From NCBI RefSeq assembly GCF_030818935.1, contig NZ_JAUTBD010000001.1, positions 2,852,001 through 2,916,000 on the forward strand: DNA of 64,000 nt, read 5' to 3'. This DNA is from Microbacterium sp. SORGH_AS_1204 (GTDB taxonomy: Bacteria; Actinomycetota; Actinomycetes; Actinomycetales; Microbacteriaceae). Both the position numbers and the translations under genes were made by a program. Every line of letters begins with the position of its first letter. Position 1 is the first letter of the stretch. The notes beneath the pieces are model-generated. The model was given only the letters and a program-made list of their open reading frames with translations, was not told where the DNA came from and made no database searches. Of the stretch, positions 7,393-14,550 are shown piece after piece.

Positions 7393-8742
7393 ATGACCGA
7401 CACGCCCTTGACGGCTGAGAGAGGAACGACGGCGGGCCGCACGCGCACCGTTCGGCACTGGCAGGTGCGCATCTTCGCGATCACCTGGATCGCCTACGCC
7501 GCGTTCTACGTGACCCGACAGGCGATGTCGGCGGCGAAGCTCGGCATCCTCGACGACCCGTCGGCCAGCGAATTCCTCACCCGAGAGATGCTCGGCAACC
7601 TCGACGCCGCCTACCTCATCGCCTACGCCGTGGGGCAGTTCGTGTGGGGGAGCATCGCCAACCGTTGGGGAGCACGTGTCGTGATCATCGGCGGTCTGAT
7701 CAGCTCGGCCGCCGCGGCCCTGCTGATGGGCGTCGTGCCGGCGCTCGTGCTCTTCCTGCCGCTGGTGATCGTCCAGGGCCTCGCGCAGTCGTCGGGGTGG
7801 GGACCCCTGCTGAAGAACGTGTCGCAGTTCTTCTCCCCCGCCACGCGCGGGCGCGTCATCGGGTTCTGGTCGACGACGTACGTCTTCGGCGGACTCGTCG
7901 GCGCACCCCTGGCCGGGTGGTTCGCGTACTCCGTGTTCGACTCGTGGCGGGCCGCCTTCATCGCGGCGGCGCTCATCGTGGCGGCGGTCGCCGTGCTGTT
8001 CGCGATCTTCCAGCGCAACGCCCCCGAGGACGCCGGGCTCGTTCGTGAGAGCGCCGTCGACACCACCGGCGACGCGGTCGCCGCTCCCCGGCGCACCCGC
8101 TCCACCTTCCAAGCCCTTCGCGACGCGCTGCGCAACCGCGACGTCGTGCGCCTCGGGGCGGTGTACTTCCTTCTCAAGCCCGCCCGGTACGCGATCCTGC
8201 TGTGGGGCCCGATCATCGCGGTCGAACGCATCCCCGATCTCGACTTCCTGTCGGCCATCGTCCTGCCGGTCACGTTCGGCGTCGCCGGACTCGCTGCTCC
8301 CATCGTGGCCGGGTGGGTTTCCGACACCCTCTTCGGCGCACGACGCGCTCCGGTGGCCGTCATCGCCCTCGTGGTGACCGCCGTCTGCTTGGCTCTGTTC
8401 TACCCGCTCACGGCCACGGGATCGGTGTGGGGTCTGGCACTGATGTTCGCCGCCCTCGGTTTCGCCCTGTACAGCGCCGACTCGGTCGTGTCCGCGGTCG
8501 CTGCCGTCGACTTCGGCACCGACGACTCCGCCGCGGCATCCATCGGCTTCGTCAACGGCGCCGGCGCCGTGGGAGCCGTGCTCGGGGGCCTGCTCCCCGG
8601 CTACTTCGAAGGGTCGACGCTGTTCCTGGTGTTCGGCGGCGCCACGGTGGTCGCCGCGCTCATCCTGGCGCCGAGCTGGAACCGGATGCCGTCCGAGCCG
8701 GTCGACGAGAAGATCGTCGCCGCCGAGGGGGTGGCGCGATGA
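7393..8742 (+). CDS. MFS transporter of the organophosphate:phosphate antiporter type
   Basis: 449 aa with twelve predicted helices. Sequence near helix 1 (YAAFYVTRQAMSAAKLGIL) and in helices 4-5 (VQGLAQSSGWGPLLKNVSQF, RGRVIGFWSTTYVFGG) resembles GlpT/UhpT proteins, in which two arginines bind the substrate phosphate. This suggests import of a phosphorylated metabolite in exchange for phosphate, but the substrate is not readable. GGAGGAGGAG precedes the ATG at 7393. Its TGA overlaps the ATG of the aminotransferase (ATGA), so the two are coupled. Confidence 0.85.
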   Translation: MTDTPLTAERGTTAGRTRTVRHWQVRIFAITWIAYAAFYVTRQAMSAAKLGILDDPSASEFLTREMLGNLDAAYLIAYAVGQFVWGSIANRWGARVVIIGGLISSAAAALLMGVVPALVLFLPLVIVQGLAQSSGWGPLLKNVSQFFSPATRGRVIGFWSTTYVFGGLVGAPLAGWFAYSVFDSWRAAFIAAALIVAAVAVLFAIFQRNAPEDAGLVRESAVDTTGDAVAAPRRTRSTFQALRDALRNRDVVRLGAVYFLLKPARYAILLWGPIIAVERIPDLDFLSAIVLPVTFGVAGLAAPIVAGWVSDTLFGARRAPVAVIALVVTAVCLALFYPLTATGSVWGLALMFAALGFALYSADSVVSAVAAVDFGTDDSAAASIGFVNGAGAVGAVLGGLLPGYFEGSTLFLVFGGATVVAALILAPSWNRMPSEPVDEKIVAAEGVAR

Positions 8743-10073
8743 GCGGCTCCAGCATCATGGAAGCCAACAGCTTCCGCGGATTCGCCGCCGACGGCGACGA
8801 GACCGACCTGCAGCGGCTCATCGGCCGACGTCAGCGCGTGCTGGGCGGGGCGTACCGCCTGTTCTACCGCGAGCCGGTGCACCTCGTGCGCGGTGAGGGT
8901 GCGCGCCTGTGGGACGCGGAGGGCCGCGAGTACATCGACATGTACAACAACGTCGCGAGCCTCGGCCACTGCCACCCGGCCGTCGTCGCCGCGGTCACCG
9001 AGCAGATGTCCCGCTTGAACACGCACACCCGCTACGTGCACGAGACCATCGTGGACTACACCGAACGCCTGCTGGAGACGTTCCCCGCGCACATCGATCG
9101 GGCCATGTACATGTGCACGGGCTCGGAGGCGAACGATCTGGCCATCCGCGTCGCGCGGCAGTACACCGGTCACCGCGGCATCATCGTCACGGCCGAGGCG
9201 TACCACGGCACGAGCGACCTGACCAGCGGAGCATCGCCGGCGCTCGGATCGGGCCAGCCCCTCGCCCCGGAGGTGCGAACGGTCGCCGCCCCCGACACCT
9301 ACCGGGAGGGGGATGCCGCGGGTGCGAGGTTCGCCGCCGACGTGCGCGCCGCGATCGCCGACCTGGACGAGCACGGATACGGTGTCGCCGCCCTGCTGGT
9401 GGACTCGATCCTCTCCTCCGACGGGGTGCTCCCCGGGCCGCGGGGCATGCTCTCCGACGCGGCGGCCGCGGTTCGGGCGGGCGGCGGCGTGGTGATCGCC
9501 GACGAGGTGCAGCCCGGCTTCGGACGCACCGGCGAGACGTTCTGGGGGTTCGACCGTCATCATCTGGACCCCGAGATCGTCACGCTCGGAAAGCCCATGG
9601 GCAACGGGATGCCGGTCTCGGGCCTCGTCGCCCGGGGCGACGTGCTCGCCGCCTTCAGCGACCATCTGCCGTACTTCAACACATTCGGCGGCAATCCCGT
9701 ATCGATGGCCGCGGCATCTGCGGTGCTGCGCACGCTGCAGGAGGAGCGCCTGATGGAGCACAGCGCTCGCGTCGGCGCGGAGCTGCTCGAGCGCCTGTCG
9801 ATGCTGGCGCTGACGCACCCGCTCGTCGGCGACGTGCGAGGGGCGGGCCTGTTCATCGGTTTCGAGCTCGTGACCGATCGCGACACCAAGGAGCCCGCGA
9901 CCGTGGCGGCACTGCGGGTGCTCGAGGAACTGCGCCGACGGGGCGTGCTGACCTCCGTCGCCGGGCCCCACGGCAATGTCTTGAAGTTGCGACCCCCGCT
10001 CGCCTTCCAGTCCTCCGACATCGACCCGGTCATCGCCGCGTTGGACGAGGCCCTGTCGGTGGTCGAACATTGA
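8739..10073 (+). CDS. Class III PLP-dependent aminotransferase or phospho-lyase family protein
   Basis: 444 aa, usual length for fold-type I class III enzymes. Seen: phosphate-binding TGSEAND (127-133), AYHG (154-157), PLP aspartate in ADEVQPGFGRTG (D255), Schiff-base lysine in LGKPMGNGMP (K285) and the TFGGNP loop. The overall look (YREPVHLVRGEGARLWDAEG, NNVASLGHCHP) is that of the ethanolamine-phosphate phospho-lyase/AGXT2 branch rather than acetylornithine aminotransferase. With an organophosphate-type transporter upstream and a UTRA regulator downstream, a phospho-lyase acting on an imported aminoalkyl phosphate or phosphonate is plausible but unproven. ATG at 8739 overlaps the MFS stop. 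Confidence 0.85.
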   Translation: MSGSSIMEANSFRGFAADGDETDLQRLIGRRQRVLGGAYRLFYREPVHLVRGEGARLWDAEGREYIDMYNNVASLGHCHPAVVAAVTEQMSRLNTHTRYVHETIVDYTERLLETFPAHIDRAMYMCTGSEANDLAIRVARQYTGHRGIIVTAEAYHGTSDLTSGASPALGSGQPLAPEVRTVAAPDTYREGDAAGARFAADVRAAIADLDEHGYGVAALLVDSILSSDGVLPGPRGMLSDAAAAVRAGGGVVIADEVQPGFGRTGETFWGFDRHHLDPEIVTLGKPMGNGMPVSGLVARGDVLAAFSDHLPYFNTFGGNPVSMAAASAVLRTLQEERLMEHSARVGAELLERLSMLALTHPLVGDVRGAGLFIGFELVTDRDTKEPATVAALRVLEELRRRGVLTSVAGPHGNVLKLRPPLAFQSSDIDPVIAALDEALSVVEH

Positions 10074-10076
10074 CCC

Positions 10077-10820
10077 ATGACGACGGGCACGGCCGGGGAG
10101 GTCGCGCAGCATCGACTGCGTGAATGGATGACGGCCAACGCGTTCCTCCCCGGCGAGCGCCTCGGGAGCGAGCGTGGCCTCGCGGAGCGGTTCGGCGTCA
10201 GCCGGGCCGCTCTGCGCTGGGCCCTGGACCGTCTCGAAGCGGGCAACGAGGTGCGTCGGGCGATGGGACGCACCGGTGGCGTCTTCGCCGACGACGGCAA
10301 GCTGCAGCGGCAGGTCAAGACCACACTGGGCGTGCCGGCGATCGCGCGCCAGCAGGGATACGACGTCATGACGAAGGTCCGGGGGTGCGAGGTCGTCGAG
10401 GCGACCCCCGCGCAAGCCCGCGCTCTGCGCCTGCACCCGGGCGCACCCGTCGTCCGGCTGCGGCGGCTGCGCAGCGTGAAGGGCAGCAGCTGGTCGCTCG
10501 ACGAATCGGTGCTTCCGGCAGAACGCTTCCCCGGTATCGAACGCGCGGATCTGTCGGGCTCGCTATACGCCCTGCTGCGCGATGTCTTCTCCCTTCGCAT
10601 CGGCAGGACGGAGGAGACGGTGGAGGGTGTCTCAGCGGATGCCGAGCAGGCCGATGCGCTGGACGTGGATCAGGGCGCGTCGCTCCTCGTGCTGCGCCGC
10701 ATCGCCTGGGACGACGCGGGGGCGCCCTTCGAGTGGGCGCTCGACGCCTTCCGCGCCGACCGGACTCGCCTGCAGCTCGCGCCGTTGCCCGCCAACTGGA
10801 AACGTCACGGGGACGCCTGA
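10077..10820 (+). CDS. GntR-family regulator with UTRA domain
   Basis: 247 aa. The winged helix is at about 8-75 (LREWMTANAFLPGERLGSER, RFGVSRAALRWALDRLEAGN). The UTRA effector domain is at about 95-240 (ATPAQARALRLHPGAPVVRL, LDESVLPAERFPGI, SLYALLRDVF). This HutC/PhnF architecture senses small ligands such as histidine intermediates, sugars or phosphonates. It starts three bases after the aminotransferase stop and ends the operon. It probably regulates the transporter and enzyme genes, perhaps through the sites at 7243-7344. Confidence 0.88.
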   Translation: MTTGTAGEVAQHRLREWMTANAFLPGERLGSERGLAERFGVSRAALRWALDRLEAGNEVRRAMGRTGGVFADDGKLQRQVKTTLGVPAIARQQGYDVMTKVRGCEVVEATPAQARALRLHPGAPVVRLRRLRSVKGSSWSLDESVLPAERFPGIERADLSGSLYALLRDVFSLRIGRTEETVEGVSADAEQADALDVDQGASLLVLRRIAWDDAGAPFEWALDAFRADRTRLQLAPLPANWKRHGDA

Positions 10821-10846
10821 GACGACGCCGCCGTCGGCAGACGGAA

Positions 10847-10878
10847 GGGCCCGCCTTTCCCGAAGGAGAAGCGGGCCC
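10847..10878 (+). terminator. Terminator hairpin of the MFS-aminotransferase-GntR operon
   Basis: GGGCCCGC (10847-10854) pairs perfectly with GCGGGCCC (10871-10878). It begins 27 bp after the GntR stop. No T-tract follows, as is usual for high-GC actinobacteria. Confidence 0.65.
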
Positions 10879-10885
10879 CCACTCC

Positions 10886-10916
10886 CGGCATCCCGCGCTC
10901 GTGACACGGGATGCCG
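10886..10916 (-). terminator. Terminator hairpin for the leftward ArsR/histidine-rich operon
   Basis: CGGCATCCCG (10886-10895) pairs perfectly with CGGGATGCCG (10907-10916), eight bases beyond the stop of the histidine-rich gene. It lies back to back with the terminator of the convergent operon. Confidence 0.65.
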
Positions 10917-10923
10917 CTCGAAC

Positions 10924-11220
10924 TCAGTGCTCGTCGTAGTGGTCGGCGTGCAGCGAGTGACGGTGCCCGTCGTGCACGTAGTCGACGTGGTCGTCGTGCT
11001 CGACCTTCTCGTGCCCGCAGTCGTCGCCGTGCGCGTGCTCGTCGACCGTGTGCTCGGCCTTCGATTCGTGCTCGTCGTAGTGGTCGCCGTGCAGGGCGTG
11101 GTGGTGCGTGCCGTGCACGTAGTCGACGTGGTCGCCGTGCTGGATCTTCTGGTGGCCGCAGTCGTCGCCGTGGGCGTGCTCGTCGACGGAGTGCTCGGCG
11201 TGGGTTTCAGCGATGCTCAT
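10924..11220 (-). CDS. Histidine-rich, two-repeat putative metal-binding protein
   Basis: 98 aa, mostly His, Asp and Glu. It consists of two near-identical units of about 43 residues, each with VDEHAHGDDCGH, then a VDYVH segment and an HxLHxDHYDEH end. The HxHxDDCxH clusters look like zinc, nickel or copper ligands. There is no signal peptide, so a cytoplasmic metal buffer or chaperone is likely. The ATG at 11220 overlaps the ArsR stop (ATGA); the longer upstream frame is a shadow of the ArsR gene. Neighbouring Zur-like boxes and the alternative L36 gene point to zinc. Confidence 0.8.
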   Translation of the reverse strand: MSIAETHAEHSVDEHAHGDDCGHQKIQHGDHVDYVHGTHHHALHGDHYDEHESKAEHTVDEHAHGDDCGHEKVEHDDHVDYVHDGHRHSLHADHYDEH

Positions 11221-11570
11221 TGTTCGTTCCCCTGGTCGGTCGATTCTTGTGCGTGGGCGATCGCATCGAGCACGACGTGCGCGACGTGCTGGTCGGTGAG
11301 GGCGTAGCGGATCTCTTTGCCCTCGCGTTCCGAGCTCACCAGCCCCGCCTGCCGCAGCGTCCGCAGGTGTTGCGACACCAGCGGTTGCGACAGGCCGGCC
11401 TGGTCGGCGAGCGCGCCGACCAGGAGCGGTTCGCGGCTCAGCAGCCACACGAGCGCGAGTCGCGACTCGTTGCCGAGAACCTTGAACAGCTCCGCAGCCT
11501 CGTCGAGCCCGGCGATCATGTCCACGGCATCCACGACACCATACACATGCACAGATTGCAATGTGTTCAC
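11217..11570 (-). CDS. ArsR/SmtB-family metal-responsive repressor
   Basis: 117 aa from the GTG at 11570. The winged helix is clear: AELFKVLGNESRLALVWLL, GALADQAGLSQPLVSQHLRT, LRQAGLVSSEREGKEIRYAL, and a final helix DQHVAHVVLDAIAHAQ that carries His/Asp residues at the place of the SmtB/CzrA alpha-5 metal site. This suggests a Zn or Co sensor. The start is uncertain: the palindrome 11543-11566 lies inside the first codons, so the ATG at 11519 may be the true start. Cotranscribed and coupled with the histidine-rich gene. Confidence 0.85.
   Translation of the reverse strand: MNTLQSVHVYGVVDAVDMIAGLDEAAELFKVLGNESRLALVWLLSREPLLVGALADQAGLSQPLVSQHLRTLRQAGLVSSEREGKEIRYALTDQHVAHVVLDAIAHAQESTDQGNEQ
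11543..11566. promoter_or_regulatory. Imperfect palindrome, likely ArsR/SmtB operator
   Basis: ACACATgCA and TGcAATGTGT flank a short centre, giving a 24-bp imperfect inverted repeat. ArsR/SmtB repressors bind such A/T-edged repeats over their own promoter. If used, translation probably starts downstream of it. Confidence 0.4.
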
Positions 11571-11575
11571 CTAAT

Positions 11576-11590
11576 CGGGAACGGTTCTCG
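11576..11590. promoter_or_regulatory. Zur-like box upstream of the ArsR gene
   Basis: CGGGAACGGTTCTCG is an almost perfect 15-bp palindrome with the GAAC-nn-GTTC type core of actinobacterial Zur sites. It resembles the box at 11752-11770 and sits six bases before the GTG of the ArsR gene. Confidence 0.5.
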
Positions 11591-11616
11591 TTCGCGTTAT
11601 CGAGACCCCGCGCGCA

Positions 11617-11739
11617 TCACCCCTGACGCCCCTTGAACCGCGGGTTCAGCTTGTTGATGACGAAGATCTTGCCGCGGCGGCGCACGACCTGCGCCCCGGG
11701 CTGCTTCTTGAGCGACTTGATCGACGCGCGAACCTTCAT
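11617..11739 (-). CDS. rpmJ: Alternative 50S ribosomal protein L36 (type B, no zinc ligands)
   Basis: 40 aa: [20 protein letters not shown], then [20 protein letters not shown]. It lacks the CxxC...C/H zinc ribbon of normal L36, as expected for the C-minus paralogue that replaces the zinc-binding form when zinc is scarce, thereby freeing zinc. AAGGAGG lies eight bases before the ATG at 11739. A Zur-like palindrome is 12 bp upstream, shared with the divergent CobW-like gene, so zinc repression is expected. Confidence 0.92.
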   Translation of the reverse strand: MKVRASIKSLKKQPGAQVVRRRGKIFVINKLNPRFKGRQG

Positions 11740-11751
11740 GGCATCCTCCTT

Positions 11752-11770
11752 GTTGATAACCGTTCTCAAC
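11752..11770. promoter_or_regulatory. Zur box in the divergent rpmJ-type B / CobW-like promoter
   Basis: GTTGATAACCGTTCTCAAC is a 19-bp palindrome with one mismatched pair. The core TGATAACCGTTCTCA matches the TGAnAAnnnTTnTCA-type zinc uptake regulator site. It lies between two gene types that are classical Zur targets, alternative ribosomal protein and COG0523 protein. Confidence 0.75.
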
Positions 11771-11818
11771 AACACGGTAAGGTGTCGAGAGCTCCCTGAC
11801 AAACGAGAGGTGGATGCC

Positions 11819-12814
11819 ATGAGCCGAACGATCGCCGTCATGGGCGTCTGCGCCCCCGAACGCCGCGCCTACGCCGAACGCACCGCCGTCGCGCTCGACC
11901 GCTCGCTGCACCTGCTGCGATACGCCGACCTGCGCTCCCCGCACGCCCTGCCGCACCCCCGATCCCGTCCGGCCGATGCGGACGTCGTCGTCGACCTCGC
12001 GGGCGATGTCGACCTCATCCACGCCATCGGCGCACGGGGCGGCGCCGAGGTCGAGGCGGTGTGCGTGGTCGACGCCCGGCACATGATCGGCGATCTTCTC
12101 GACGACGCCCCGCTCGTGGCATCCGTCCGCGTCGGCGACACCCGCGGCGACGTCGGCGCGCGCGCCCGGCAGGCCGCGCTCGCGCTGGAGCTGGCGACCC
12201 GCATCGTCTGGATCAACTGGGAACAGGTGCCCACGCCGGCGCTCGCCGTACAGATGGCGCTCGCGTCGCACCTGAATCCCACCGCTGTCGTGCGGCTCTC
12301 GCGCGATCCCCTGAGCGATCTGCGCTCCGAAGCCGTGCACGAGGGCGAGATCCTCGAGCGCGCCGGCTGGGTGCGCGCGCTCAACGGCGAGCACGACCCC
12401 TACATGAGCGACAACCGCGTCATGACCCTGCGCTACGAGCAGCTGCGCCCGTTCCATCCCGCGCGCCTGTCGGCCGCCCTCGACCGTCTCGATGAGGGCG
12501 CGGCCGGACGCCTCGTGCGCTCCGCCGGATTCTGCCGTCTCGCGTCGCGTCCCGGCATCCTCGCCCGATGGGAGCACGTCGGGTCGGCGATGTGGATCGA
12601 GCCCCTGGGCGCCGACGACGGCCGCATGGGAATGGGGCAGGAGATCGCGTTCACCGGCCTCGATCTCTCGGCCCCGAAGCTGGCGCACGTCCTCGACCAG
12701 GCGGCACTCACCGACGACGAACTCGCCGCCGGCCCCTCGGCGTGGGTGGCGTTCGACGATCCGCTACCGGCGTGGCCCGCGGCGGCACCGTCGATTCCGG
12801 ATGCCACCAACTGA
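11819..12814 (+). CDS. CobW/COG0523-related protein with degenerate nucleotide site
   Basis: 331 aa. The C-terminal half (about 215-325) is a CobW C-terminal domain: [39 protein letters not shown] and a final WVAFDDPLP. The N-terminal half keeps the fold ([42 protein letters not shown]) but the Walker A GxxGxGKT is replaced by [13 protein letters not shown], so GTP hydrolysis is doubtful. COG0523 proteins in Zur regulons act in zinc allocation. ATG at 11819 preceded by GAGAGG; Zur box 50 bp upstream. Confidence 0.82.
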   Translation: MSRTIAVMGVCAPERRAYAERTAVALDRSLHLLRYADLRSPHALPHPRSRPADADVVVDLAGDVDLIHAIGARGGAEVEAVCVVDARHMIGDLLDDAPLVASVRVGDTRGDVGARARQAALALELATRIVWINWEQVPTPALAVQMALASHLNPTAVVRLSRDPLSDLRSEAVHEGEILERAGWVRALNGEHDPYMSDNRVMTLRYEQLRPFHPARLSAALDRLDEGAAGRLVRSAGFCRLASRPGILARWEHVGSAMWIEPLGADDGRMGMGQEIAFTGLDLSAPKLAHVLDQAALTDDELAAGPSAWVAFDDPLPAWPAAAPSIPDATN

Positions 12815-12873
12815 ACGCGTCGTTCTTGCCCGCGTGCGCTCGGAGCCGAAGGGCCGGGTTTGAGGTGTGTTCG

Positions 12874-13075
12874 GCACGTCGGGGCGGAGAAATCACGCCC
12901 CAAGACGCCGATCACGCCCCAAACCTCGCCCCGACTCAAGCAGCGCACGCCCAGAGCGGCAAGACCGGGTTTGGGGCGAGATTCGCACCCTGGAGCAGGA
13001 GTACCCGGGTTGGGGCGGCTTTCGCACGTCGGGGCGGCGAAATCACGCCCCGACTCGCCGATCACGCCCCAAACC
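12874..13075. repeat. 52-bp direct repeats within a GGGGCG/CGCCCC-rich spacer
   Basis: Copies at 12874-12925 and 13024-13075, 150 bp apart, share GCACGTCGGGGCGG, GAAATCACGCCCC and CGCCGATCACGCCCCAAACC with few differences. Between them lie related inverted pieces such as TTTGGGGCGAGATTCGCACC. The 12815-13190 spacer otherwise holds no convincing gene. A third relative occurs at 23174-23245. Confidence 0.75.
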
Positions 13076-13190
13076 CGCCGCGACCCGCCCCGCAGCACGG
13101 CCTCGCCCCCGGCGACGCCCTCTCAACGAGCGAGACGGCCGCGCTGTCAAGCCGGTACACCGGGCCGCGCACGTGCGGCACCGTGGGCGC

Positions 13191-13382
13191 ATGAGCACTC
13201 CTGACATTCCGTCCCGTCACGCCGACGACGCCCGCGCCGACTCCGCCGCCCCCACCGATGCGGTGACCGACGACGTGCGCGAAGACGCCGCGCAGGCCGA
13301 AGAGCACGTGAACCTCGACGATCACACCGGTGACGCCCTCGAGCCCGACCCCGGATTCCCCGCCGCGGAGGGCCACGCCTGA
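13191..13382 (+). CDS. Small acidic protein, unknown function
   Basis: 63 aa, strongly acidic (many Asp/Glu, e.g. TDDVREDAAQAEEHVNLDDH), probably disordered. No family recognised. It starts at the first ATG after the repeat block and its TGA overlaps the CTG start of the DUF72 gene; GGAGGG inside its 3' end can serve as ribosome site for that gene. Coupling and codon bias support it being expressed. Confidence 0.5.
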   Translation: MSTPDIPSRHADDARADSAAPTDAVTDDVREDAAQAEEHVNLDDHTGDALEPDPGFPAAEGHA

Positions 13383-14215
13383 CCGCCTCGGCGTTCGTCG
13401 GCATTTCAGGGTGGCGGTATCCGCGCTGGCGCGGCGACTTCTACCCGCGCGGGCTCGTGCAGCGGCGCGAGCTCGCGTACGCCGCCGAGCGGATGCCGAG
13501 CGTCGAACTGAACGGGTCGTTCTACTCCCTGCAGCGGCCGTCCAGCTACCAGCGCTGGCGCGCCGAGGTGCCCGACGGGTTCGTGTTCGCCGTGAAGGGC
13601 TCGCGGTACGTCACGCACATGCTGCGGCTCGTCGGCGTGCACACCGCGCTCGCGAACTTCTTCGCCTCCGGCGTGCTCGCCCTCGGACCGACGCTCGGCC
13701 CGTTCCTCTGGCAGCTCCCCGAGCGCCTCGAATTCGACGCCGGTGTCCTCGACGACTTCCTCGCACAGCTGCCGCGAACCAGCGGTGACGCCCTCGCGCT
13801 GGCCCGAAACCACGACCAGCGGCTCGACGGACGCACCTGGCTCGACATCGAGAGCGATGTGCCGCTGCGTCACGCGCTCGAACCCCGCTCGGCGTCGTTC
13901 GCCGACCCGCGCGCCGTGGAGGTGCTGCGCGCGCACGACGTCGCCCTCGTGCTCGCCGACACGGCCGGACGCTGGCCGGCGTTCGACGCCGTCACCGCCG
14001 ATCACGTCTACGTGCGCCTCCACGGCTCTCGCGAGCTCTACGCCAGCGGGTACACCGACGCCGAGCTCGACACGTGGGCCGATCGCATCCGGGGCTGGCT
14101 CGACGGCTCGGCAACGCCCGACGGGCTGCCCCGCGACGTCTACGCGTACTTCGACAACGATGCGCGCGGACGAGCGCCATGGGATGCCATGGCACTCGCG
14201 GAGCGGCTGCGCTGA
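13379..14215 (+). CDS. DUF72-family protein, apparent CTG start
   Basis: 278 aa TIM-barrel family of unknown function. Seen: FVGISGWRYPRWRGDFYPRG at the N-terminus, VELNGSFYSLQRP, FVFAVKGSRYVTH, FLWQLPERL, DHVYVRLHGSRELY and YAYFDNDARGRAP. The conserved N-terminus requires initiation upstream of the first GTG (13457). In this frame no ATG, GTG or TTG exists between an in-frame TGA at 13331 and 13457. The only codon giving a normal-length N-terminus (LTASAFVGISGW) is CTG at 13379, overlapping the upstream TGA (CTGA), with GGAGGG seven bases before. The last codons (ALAERLR) are repeated downstream as DNA. Confidence 0.85.
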   Translation: MTASAFVGISGWRYPRWRGDFYPRGLVQRRELAYAAERMPSVELNGSFYSLQRPSSYQRWRAEVPDGFVFAVKGSRYVTHMLRLVGVHTALANFFASGVLALGPTLGPFLWQLPERLEFDAGVLDDFLAQLPRTSGDALALARNHDQRLDGRTWLDIESDVPLRHALEPRSASFADPRAVEVLRAHDVALVLADTAGRWPAFDAVTADHVYVRLHGSRELYASGYTDAELDTWADRIRGWLDGSATPDGLPRDVYAYFDNDARGRAPWDAMALAERLR

Positions 14216-14317
14216 AGGGTCGGCGTCGCTCGCGGAGCGGCTGCGCTGAAGGGTGGGCGTCGCTCGCGGAGCGGCTGCGCTGAAAGGTCGCCGGAGCTCG
14301 CGGAGCGGCTGCGCGGC
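14195..14317. repeat. Four 34-bp tandem repeats beginning inside the DUF72 stop region
   Basis: Units start at 14195, 14229, 14263 and 14297, each beginning CTCGCGGAGCGGCTGCG. The first contains the last codons and the stop of the DUF72 gene; the last is truncated. A 34-bp period is not codon-phased. Further right, 14429-14463 repeats the 3' end of the convergent ABC permease gene (14555-14589; shared GCGATACGCGTCCCCGG). The spacer 14216-14550 holds no other feature. Confidence 0.85.
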
Positions 14318-14550
14318 GGACCCACCAGCGGCGGTGTCCGGGCTCCCGCGCTAAGGCTCCACTGGCGACGCGCCCCGAGGCCCGCGCTGCGGCCATCAGC
14401 GTTCGCACGCGCCGCCTCGCACTGCTGCGCGATACGCGTCCCCGGAGACTGTCGCCTCGCCAGACCCCGCGCGCGAGCCGTTCCCCTCTCGCACGACGCG
14501 AGGCTCCGGCGGTGCTCCCCGCCGATATCCGCGCGCGAGACGACGCGCTC

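Noticed and set aside
8202..8738. Upstream extension of the aminotransferase frame
   Set aside because: The extension is Arg/Gly-rich and lies inside the MFS gene; the ATG at 8739 with ATGA overlap gives a normal-length enzyme.
10582..11636. Plus-strand frames opposite the ArsR and histidine-rich genes (Val-rich, LVVVVGVQRVTV type)
   Set aside because: They are the complement of His/Asp codons; composition is an artefact of the histidine-rich repeats.
14195..14317. Possible CRISPR array
   Set aside because: Units are contiguous 34-bp tandem repeats without unique spacers, and no cas gene is present.
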